Shown here: positions 38,821-44,852 of the stretch, piece by piece
Layout of the letters: every line of letters starts with the position of its first letter
How positions within the stretch are numbered: position 1 is the stretch's first letter
Assembly (NCBI RefSeq): GCF_001665395.1
Contig: NZ_LZSG01000006.1
Span: 1 to 44,852 of the forward strand
DNA length: 44,852 bases
From: Mycobacterium sp. 1164966.3
Lineage (GTDB): Bacteria; Actinomycetota; Actinomycetes; Mycobacteriales; Mycobacteriaceae
Direction of reading: 5' to 3'
Notes under the pieces: model-generated
The model's input: only the letters and a program-made list of their open reading frames with translations
Database searches by the model: none
Told to the model about the DNA's origin: nothing
Translations under genes and position numbers: made by a program

Positions 38821-40374
38821 TTACCTGCGTCCGCTGGCCGGAGCGACGCGGGCCATTCCGCGCAGAAGCCACGGTGCCCGCCTCGCCATCACCTCGACGG
38901 CCCGATCCGAGCGGCGCATCGCGCTCCGGGCTCCGGGAGTGGGTGTCGATATCAATTGCGCCTCGGCGGACCCGGCCCGAGGCCCCTCGCGATCGACCGC
39001 CAGCAGTTGCCAGCTGCCGGGTACTCCGCGCAGTTCGACGCTGCCGCGGTCTTCAAAACCCGTGCCCGACCCGACGACCAAATCACGCACGGTGCGCGAG
39101 ACCAGGATTTCGCCGGCACCGGCGTGGCCGAGGATGCGCGCCGCGATGTGGACGGCGATTCCTCCGATGTCCGCATCCAGCAGTTCGCACTCGCCAGTGT
39201 GAATGCCGGCGCGGATCTGGATGCCCAGCATCTCGGCCTCGGTGCGCAGGGCCTCGGCGCAGCGGATCGCCTGGGTCGGCCCGTCGAACGTGGCCAAGTG
39301 ACCGTCGCCGGTGCTTTTTACCACCGTGCCCCCGAAACGGCCTGCGAGGTCGGCGGTGATTTCACCGAAGCGCTCCAGCAGCGCCCGCCACCGCTCGTCC
39401 CCCGTAGCCGCGGCGCGTTCGGTCGAGGCGACGATGTCGGTGAACAACACCGTGCGCAGCGCGCGACGCGACGGCGCCGGTGCCGCATGGGTGCCGGTGA
39501 GGAATTCCTCGATCTCGGTCAGGATCTTGTCCGGCTCAGCGAACCAGGGCAGGTGCTCGCCGTCGACCTCGAGGTACCGCGCGGCCGGGATGTGGTCGGC
39601 GAGGTAGCGGCCAGACTGTACTGGAACCACCGCGTCCCCGCGGGCATGGATGACCAGGGTTGAGGCCGTGATCGTCGGCAGGATCGGCCGCACGTCGAGC
39701 CGGAACGACGCCTCGAGCGACACCCGCGCCATCCCCGGGCTCGCGCACATGCGTTCAAACATGGCGAGCTGGCGTAATCCCCACGACACTGACGGCCCAG
39801 CGATCCTGAGTGTCGCACCGCTACCCCACCCGGCGCGGACGGCGCGGTGAATTTCCTGGAGGCGGGCGATCTGCTCCGCCGACGGGACGTAGTCTTCACC
39901 CACCTCGGGAAGGATGCGCGCCCGAAGCTCGACCGGATCGAGGTCTATGGTGTCCCACCCGCCCGGCTGAAACGAGTATGTGTCACAGAGGATCAACGCC
40001 CGCGTTCGTTCTGGCCGGGTGGTCGCGAACATCATGGCGGCCGGGCCGCCGTCACTGCACCCGAAGAGCACGGCCTTTTTGAAGCCGGCGGCATCCATGA
40101 CAGCCTCGATCTCAGCCGCCCGTTCATCCAGCGTGCGAACTCGCGGGACCGGGTCCGACAGCCCCACCCCGGCCTTGTCGAACACAACGATGCGACAGAA
40201 CGTCGCGAGCTGGTCGAAGAAAGCCTTGAATTCTGGCGCGGTCCAGAACAACTCGAGGTGGCTGACGAACGGCCCGGCGAAGACCAGCTCGACGGGTCCG
40301 TCGCCGAACACCTGATACGCCAGGCTGAGATCGCCGCACGAGGCATACGACGTTTCCGCCACGGCATTGAGCAT
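38821..40374 (-). CDS. Alpha/beta-hydrolase fused to class III adenylyl cyclase (LipJ-like)
   Basis: This encodes 517 residues. Residues 20-292 are an alpha/beta hydrolase with an intact triad: Ser107 in GCSDGG, Asp247 in ARGDAVVP, His274 in DGEHLPWF. Residues 305-455 are a class III cyclase: metal-binding Asp313 and Asp357, adenine-specifying Lys353 and Asp402, transition-state Arg413. The transition-state Asn is His409 (VHIAAR), as I recall for M. tuberculosis Rv1900c (LipJ), which has the same fusion and is an active though unusual cyclase. A basic tail of about 40 residues follows. The protein could link a hydrolysable or bound ester to cAMP synthesis. It lies 64 bases after the pruC-like gene and 187 bases before stf0, all on the same strand. 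Confidence 0.88.
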   Translation of the reverse strand: MLNAVAETSYASCGDLSLAYQVFGDGPVELVFAGPFVSHLELFWTAPEFKAFFDQLATFCRIVVFDKAGVGLSDPVPRVRTLDERAAEIEAVMDAAGFKKAVLFGCSDGGPAAMMFATTRPERTRALILCDTYSFQPGGWDTIDLDPVELRARILPEVGEDYVPSAEQIARLQEIHRAVRAGWGSGATLRIAGPSVSWGLRQLAMFERMCASPGMARVSLEASFRLDVRPILPTITASTLVIHARGDAVVPVQSGRYLADHIPAARYLEVDGEHLPWFAEPDKILTEIEEFLTGTHAAPAPSRRALRTVLFTDIVASTERAAATGDERWRALLERFGEITADLAGRFGGTVVKSTGDGHLATFDGPTQAIRCAEALRTEAEMLGIQIRAGIHTGECELLDADIGGIAVHIAARILGHAGAGEILVSRTVRDLVVGSGTGFEDRGSVELRGVPGSWQLLAVDREGPRAGSAEAQLISTPTPGARSAMRRSDRAVEVMARRAPWLLRGMARVAPASGRR

Positions 40375-40438
40375 AGCGAGGCCCGAGGCCGGTCGTTGCC
40401 CGTTCGTTGAATTGCACGCTCACGGTCGACGGCGGCGC

Positions 40439-42028
40439 CTATGACCGTTCCAGCACCCGCAGACTCAGCGAAAACAGCAGTCGCACATCGGGATCGGCCA
40501 GGGAGGTGGACAGCTGCTTCTCAATTCGACGCACCCGATAACGAACGGTGTTGGGGTGTACCTGTAATAGTCGTGCCGCGGCGGCGATGTCGCCGAAGCT
40601 GTCGAGATACACCCGCAACGTCTCGGCCAGCACCGGATCCTGCGCGCGCAGGTCCCGTACCCGCGGGTCGACGAGTCGCGGTTCGCTGCCGACCAAGGTG
40701 ACGATCTCGTCGAGCAGCACCGTGGTGCGTGCTTCCGTCAACGAGATCACTTGTCCCAAATCCGGATGTCGCGCAGCGCTTTCCAGCACGCGGTCCACCT
40801 CGCTGCGCGCCGCGGCGACCCCGGCCAAGCCCGGTAGCGGTGCGGCAACGGTGGCCCGCAGCTGTACACCGAGCTCGGTGCGCAGCGCGCCGATCGTGCC
40901 GCGAACCCACGAAGTGACAGATCTGGCTGTTGCGGTCGCAGGCAGCAACACATACGTCCGCGATCCGGATGAAGCGACCTGAGCATCGGGCCGAAAAGCG
41001 CTGGCGCTCAATGCCAAGACATCTGTCAGACGAGGATGGCGTGGCCCGGTGCCGGCGATGTCGAACCCGATCAACGCGGCGTTCCCGTCAGCGGACAGGC
41101 CGAGTTCGCGGCCGATGCCGGCCACGTCGAGGGCATCCCCGTCGCTCAGACCGAGCAGTTGCTGCACCCGCCGCGCATGGCTCGACGGCCGCGCAGCGAG
41201 CCGCGAAATGACACGGGCCGCAAGCACTGACGCGCCACGCAAGATTTCCTCTGCGTCGTCGGCCAACGGCTGGGACCCTTGCTGCACCCAGATGGCGCCG
41301 GCGAATACCGGCGGCCGCCGTGCCCCCACCGGTGGGTGGTGAATCCCGATCGCCAGTCGCGGGCGCAAGCCCAATTCCGGCCGTTCGGCAACGCGCACCA
41401 CCTCGCTGCCGGCACGCAGCGCGTCGAAAATGCCCCACTGACCGATCCATTCGAGATGTTCGGGCGGGCCGGCGCGGCCCAGGATGGACAGCCGCCGAAG
41501 CTCGTCGGCTTCGTCGTTGGAGGCCGAGTAGGCCAGCACGTGTGACTGGGCGTCTTCGATGCTGACCATGCCGTGGATCCGGTCAGCCAACGACTGTGCG
41601 AGGCCGAAGAGATCGGTGCCCGAGTCATCCGCCGGGTCCGCGCGGTCCCCGTGATGCTCCAGTACGTGGTTCACCAACCGATACAGCCGCTCCCAGCGGG
41701 CCTGCGGCTCAACGGCAACCACCGCCGATCCGGCCGCGACCGCCCTGCCCACCACCGCGTCGGACGGCTCCTTGACCAGGATCGCCACCGGCGCGCGCCC
41801 GACCTGCTGGTCGATCCAGCGCAACGCCTCTTTTTCGGTGATGCCCATCAGGAAGAAGAGGTCGGCAGACCCTGCGGCCGGGGCCAGTCCCAACCGCGCA
41901 TCGTCCGAATCGATCAGCGCTGCCGTCGCAACCGGAAGGTCCAGGCCCCGCGGCGCCTCGACCAGGCTGACCAGGGTCGAGTCCAGCGCCAGTAGCAATT
42001 GGCCCAGCCCGACACCAGCCGCATTCAT
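40439..42028 (-). CDS. pruC: PucR-family regulator of proline utilisation (PruC/Rv1186c-like)
   Basis: This encodes 529 residues from the ATG at 42028 (MNAAGVGLGQ). The N-terminal sensory part includes a region around LFFLMGITEKEALRW. The C-terminus carries the PucR helix-turn-helix (FGDIAAAARLLQVHPNTVRYRVRRIEKQL), with the DxxxxARxLxxHxNTxRYR pattern. In M. tuberculosis the equivalent, PruC, activates pruAB in response to proline and nutrient stress. It is divergent from rocA with 84 bases between the starts, where two direct repeats lie. Confidence 0.9.
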   Translation of the reverse strand: MNAAGVGLGQLLLALDSTLVSLVEAPRGLDLPVATAALIDSDDARLGLAPAAGSADLFFLMGITEKEALRWIDQQVGRAPVAILVKEPSDAVVGRAVAAGSAVVAVEPQARWERLYRLVNHVLEHHGDRADPADDSGTDLFGLAQSLADRIHGMVSIEDAQSHVLAYSASNDEADELRRLSILGRAGPPEHLEWIGQWGIFDALRAGSEVVRVAERPELGLRPRLAIGIHHPPVGARRPPVFAGAIWVQQGSQPLADDAEEILRGASVLAARVISRLAARPSSHARRVQQLLGLSDGDALDVAGIGRELGLSADGNAALIGFDIAGTGPRHPRLTDVLALSASAFRPDAQVASSGSRTYVLLPATATARSVTSWVRGTIGALRTELGVQLRATVAAPLPGLAGVAAARSEVDRVLESAARHPDLGQVISLTEARTTVLLDEIVTLVGSEPRLVDPRVRDLRAQDPVLAETLRVYLDSFGDIAAAARLLQVHPNTVRYRVRRIEKQLSTSLADPDVRLLFSLSLRVLERS

Positions 42029-42029
42029 A

Positions 42030-42072
42030 TTGTCCGATCGTACTAGCAAACCTGGCAATCGTTGTCTGATCG
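42030..42072. promoter_or_regulatory. Direct repeats in the pruC-rocA intergenic region
   Basis: TTGTCCGATCG (42030-42040) and TTGTCTGATCG (42062-42072) are identical at 10 of 11 positions and 32 bases apart, about three helical turns. They lie in the 84-base divergent promoter region, the first overlapping the immediate upstream of pruC, the second 40 bases before rocA. They are good candidates for PruC sites. Confidence 0.55.
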
Positions 42073-42112
42073 ACCAAGTGTTTGGGGTCGCTTGGCGGGG
42101 ATCCTGGCAAGC

Positions 42113-43744
42113 ATGGACGCGATCAGCCAGGTTCCCGCACCGGTCAACGAGCCGGTTCACGACTACGCCCCGCATTCCCCGGAACGTGCCCGACTTGCTA
42201 CCGAACTTGCGGCGTTGGCCGACCACCCGATCGACCTACCGCATGTCATTGGCGGCAGACATCGGATGGGCGACGGCGAGCGGATCGACGTGGTGCAGCC
42301 GCACCGGCATGCCGCGAAGCTAGGCACTCTGACCAACGCGGTGCACGCCGACGCATCGGCAGCAGTCGAGGCGGCGATGAATGCCAAGAAGGCATGGGCG
42401 GCAACACCGTTCGACGAACGTGCCGCAGTGTTTCTGCGTGCCGCCGATCTGCTGGCCGGGCCGTGGCGGGAAAAGATCGCCGCCGCAACGATGCTCGGCC
42501 AATCCAAATCCGTCTACCAGGCCGAGATCGACGCGCCGTGCGAGCTGATCGACTTCTGGCGCTTCAACGTCGAATTCGCGCGACAGATCTTGGCGCAGCA
42601 GCCGATCAGCGGACCGGGAGAGTGGAACCGGTCCGACTACCGTCCGCTGGACGGCTTCGTCTATGCGATCACGCCGTTCAACTTCACCTCGATCGCCGGA
42701 AATCTGCCGACCGCCCCGGCGCTGATGGGCAACACCGTCGTTTGGAAACCCTCTATTACCCAGACGCTTTCGGCATACCTGCTGATGCAACTGCTCGAGG
42801 CCGCCGGACTGCCGCCCGGGGTGATCAACATGGTCACCGGCGACGGCTTCGCGGTTTCCGATGTGGCGCTGGGTGATCGGCGGCTGGCCGGCATCCACTT
42901 CACCGGGTCGACGGCCACCTTCCAGCGGCTGTGGTACCAGGTCGGCACCAATATCGGTCGCTACCACTGTTATCCGCGATTGGTCGGCGAGACGGGCGGC
43001 AAAGACTTCGTACTCGCCCACACCTCCGCGCACCCGGATGTGTTGCGCACCGCGCTGATTCGGGGAGCCTTCGACTATCAGGGCCAGAAGTGTTCGGCGG
43101 CCTCGCGGGCGTTCATCGCGCATTCCGTATGGCAGCGGATGGGAGACAGCTTCCTTGGTGCGGCTGAGGAGCTGAGCTATGGAGACATCACCGACCTGAC
43201 GAACTACGGTGGTGCGCTGATCGACCGGCGCGCCTTCCTCAAGAACGTCGACGCCATCGAACGTGCGAAAGGCGCCCCAGCGGTGACCATTGCAGTGGGC
43301 GGCGAATACGACGACCACGAGGGCTATTTCGTGCGTCCGACCGTTTTCCTGTCCGACGACCCCACCGACGAGTCCTTCGCTACCGAGTACTTCGGCCCGC
43401 TGTTGTCGGTGCACGTCTACCCCGACGACCAATTCGAACGGATCCTCGACGTCATCGACACCGGATCACGTTATGCCTTGACCGGCGCGGTGATTGCCGA
43501 CGACCGCCGGGCCGTGCTGACCGCGCAGGAGCGGCTACGGTTCGCGGCCGGCAACTTCTATGTCAACGACAAGCCAACCGGCGCGGTGGTCGGGCGACAG
43601 CCATTCGGCGGTTCGCGCGGTTCGGGTACTAACGACAAGGCGGGCTCACCGCTGAATCTGTTGCGCTGGACCTCGGCCCGCACAATCAAGGAGACTTTCG
43701 TACCCGCTACCGATCACATCTATCCGCATATGGGGCCGGACTGA
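42113..43744 (+). CDS. rocA: L-glutamate-gamma-semialdehyde (P5C) dehydrogenase RocA/PruA
   Basis: This encodes 543 residues, the same as M. tuberculosis Rv1187. It oxidises P5C/glutamate semialdehyde to glutamate with NAD+. Aldehyde dehydrogenase residues: general base Glu293 in GETGGKDF, catalytic Cys327 in QGQKCSAASRAFI, NAD-fold motif FTGSTATF. The ATG at 42113 gives MDAISQVPAP, matching the known start; the longer reading from 42062 crosses the promoter. Its stop overlaps the next start by one base (TGATG). Confidence 0.96.
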   Translation: MDAISQVPAPVNEPVHDYAPHSPERARLATELAALADHPIDLPHVIGGRHRMGDGERIDVVQPHRHAAKLGTLTNAVHADASAAVEAAMNAKKAWAATPFDERAAVFLRAADLLAGPWREKIAAATMLGQSKSVYQAEIDAPCELIDFWRFNVEFARQILAQQPISGPGEWNRSDYRPLDGFVYAITPFNFTSIAGNLPTAPALMGNTVVWKPSITQTLSAYLLMQLLEAAGLPPGVINMVTGDGFAVSDVALGDRRLAGIHFTGSTATFQRLWYQVGTNIGRYHCYPRLVGETGGKDFVLAHTSAHPDVLRTALIRGAFDYQGQKCSAASRAFIAHSVWQRMGDSFLGAAEELSYGDITDLTNYGGALIDRRAFLKNVDAIERAKGAPAVTIAVGGEYDDHEGYFVRPTVFLSDDPTDESFATEYFGPLLSVHVYPDDQFERILDVIDTGSRYALTGAVIADDRRAVLTAQERLRFAAGNFYVNDKPTGAVVGRQPFGGSRGSGTNDKAGSPLNLLRWTSARTIKETFVPATDHIYPHMGPD

Positions 43745-44754
43745 TGGCCGGGCTGTTCGCAAACACTCTGCGTCCGGCCATCCTGGCCGTGAGCCGTAGC
43801 GAGCGATTGCGGCGCGCCGCCGAACGTTTGCCGGTCACCCGCGGCGTGGTACACCGGTTCGTACCGGGGGAGACAGTTGGCTCGGTACTGAACAGCGTTG
43901 CCGCACTGCGCGGCTCGGGCTGCCTGGTCAGCGTCGATTATCTGGGTGAGGACGTGACCGATATCGACGGCGCGGTGGCTACCGTGCAGGCCTACCTTCG
44001 TCTGCTCGATGCGCTGAGTGCCGACAGTGCCGGTGAGGGTGTGTGGCCGCTGGAAGTGTCGGTGAAGCTTTCGGCGCTGGGGCAGGCGCTGGAACGTGAC
44101 GGCCAGAAGATCGCGCTCGACAACGCCCGCACCATCTGCGAGCGGGCCCAGCAGGCCGGGGTCTGGGTCACAGTAGATGCCGAAGATCACCGCACCACCG
44201 ATTCGACGTTGTCGATCTCGGGTGATCTACGCGTCGACTTTCCTTGGCTGGGTACTGTTTTGCAGGCCTACCTGCGGCGTACGCTCGACGATTGCCGAGA
44301 GCTGGCTACGGTCGGGGCGCGGGTCCGGTTGTGCAAGGGCGCCTACGACGAGCCCGCCTCGGTGGCTTATCGGGACCGGGACGAGGTCACCGACTCCTAT
44401 CTGCGGTGTCTGCGGGTGCTGATGGCCGGCAGTGGTTATCCGATGGTGGCCACGCATGATCCGCAGATCATCGATGCGGTCCCTGGGTTGGCTCACGAGT
44501 TCAGTCGCGGCGTGGGCGATTTCGAGTATCAGATGCTGTACGGCATCCGCGGCGACGAGCAGCGGCGACTGGTCGCCGCCGGGAACCAGGTGCGGGTGTA
44601 CGTGCCGTACGGTACCCAGTGGTACGGCTATTTCATGCGGAGGTTGGCCGAGCGGCCAGCCAATCTAATGTTTTTCGTGCGTGCGCTGGCCGAACGACCA
44701 TCTCGCGGTCAAACGGGATCGTCGTCGTCGTGTAGGAATCGTTCGGGGTGGTGA
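43744..44754 (+). CDS. pruB: Proline dehydrogenase PruB with an atypical C-terminal tail
   Basis: This encodes 336 residues, against about 329 in M. tuberculosis Rv1188. It is an FAD (beta-alpha)8 barrel oxidising proline to P5C, which RocA then uses. Family motifs: [46 protein letters not shown], and [20 protein letters not shown] near the end. After RALAERPS the last ~17 residues ([16 protein letters not shown]) are Ser/Arg-rich and unlike the family. They are read from DNA that encodes the end of a 13E12-type gene on the other strand. The native stop thus appears replaced, but the catalytic core is whole. Confidence 0.93.
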   Translation: MAGLFANTLRPAILAVSRSERLRRAAERLPVTRGVVHRFVPGETVGSVLNSVAALRGSGCLVSVDYLGEDVTDIDGAVATVQAYLRLLDALSADSAGEGVWPLEVSVKLSALGQALERDGQKIALDNARTICERAQQAGVWVTVDAEDHRTTDSTLSISGDLRVDFPWLGTVLQAYLRRTLDDCRELATVGARVRLCKGAYDEPASVAYRDRDEVTDSYLRCLRVLMAGSGYPMVATHDPQIIDAVPGLAHEFSRGVGDFEYQMLYGIRGDEQRRLVAAGNQVRVYVPYGTQWYGYFMRRLAERPANLMFFVRALAERPSRGQTGSSSSCRNRSGW

Positions 44755-44852
44755 AACGCGTTCGTTCTGGGTTGGCCGTGGTCGAGGTGTGGCGGTGGTA
44801 TCCATTCGGTTTGGCCGTGGCTGTTGGTGCGGGTGGTCCAGCCTTTTTCGGC
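44709..44852 (-). CDS. 3' end of a 13E12-repeat DUF222/HNH endonuclease-family gene (partial)
   Basis: Only the last 47 codons lie in the window; the gene continues past 44852. The translation ends [37 protein letters not shown], then HDDDDPV and a TGA. This is the characteristic C-terminus of mycobacterial REP13E12 proteins, which carry a DUF222 domain and an HNH nuclease motif. Such genes occur in several copies per genome, and some serve as integration targets for phage phiRv1 in M. tuberculosis. Its end overlaps the pruB tail by 46 bases in convergent orientation. Confidence 0.8.
   Translation of the reverse strand, partial: AEKGWTTRTNSHGQTEWIPPPHLDHGQPRTNAFHHPERFLHDDDDPV

Overview
The window is mycobacterial chromosome. 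It is GC-rich, uses GTG/TTG starts freely, and its gene order matches the M. tuberculosis segment around Rv1157c to Rv1188. Recognisable members in order are an Ala-Pro-rich secreted protein, pimE, phhB, mutT2, narGHJI, typA, lpqW, a TetR regulator, mshB, an Rv1171-like membrane protein, fbiC, a TB8.4-like protein, fadH, fdxC, dapC, a PucR/PruC regulator, rocA (pruA) and proline dehydrogenase (pruB). Mycothiol (mshB), F420 (fbiC), PIM/LAM (pimE, lpqW) and a PE protein all fit a Mycobacterium, probably a slow-growing non-tuberculous species. The species itself cannot be fixed from sequence reading alone, and all comparisons with M. tuberculosis are from memory, not from an alignment.

Layout. 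1-0.1 kb: a 56-base G run followed by a C run, probably an assembly or contig-end artefact. 0.2-2.7 kb: Ala-Pro protein, pimE, phhB. 3.0-7.0 kb: a DUF4189 secreted protein and a 1052-residue zinc-ribbon/cyclase/AAA/TPR protein that I do not recall at this position in M. tuberculosis. 7.0-14.5 kb: mutT2 and a complete, tightly packed respiratory nitrate reductase operon narGHJI. 14.5-16.5 kb: a TetR/F420-type oxidoreductase divergent pair with two palindromic operators, and a VapBC-type toxin-antitoxin pair; both look like insertions between narI and typA. 16.7-20.5 kb: typA and lpqW. 20.7-25.9 kb: a lone PE protein, TetR, mshB, a 35-codon ORF, an Rv1171-like gene, fbiC. 26.0-29.3 kb: an MDMPI-type protein, TB8.4, fadH. 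29.6-31.1 kb: fdxC and dapC.

31.1-40.4 kb is the most distinctive part. In M. tuberculosis this interval, between dapC and Rv1186c, carries the polyacyltrehalose locus (pks3/4, papA3, mmpL10, fadD21). Here it instead carries a KimA-like APC permease fused to an OB-fold, a LipO/LipM-type hydrolase, and an overlapping operon stf0-cysD-cysNC. That operon would make PAPS and transfer its sulfate to trehalose. A LipJ-like hydrolase-cyclase lies just upstream of it. One acyltrehalose-type locus therefore seems to be replaced by a self-contained trehalose sulfation cassette.

40.4-44.9 kb: the proline utilisation regulon, with pruC divergent from rocA-pruB. The window ends in the 3' end of a 13E12-type HNH gene on the minus strand that overlaps the pruB tail, which suggests that a repetitive element landed at the end of pruB.

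Functional links: pimE and lpqW act at the same branch point of PIM/LAM synthesis; fbiC supplies the F420 that the oxidoreductase at 15.2 kb may use; mshB makes mycothiol, the thiol used by some MDMPI-fold enzymes; pruC, rocA and pruB form one catabolic unit.
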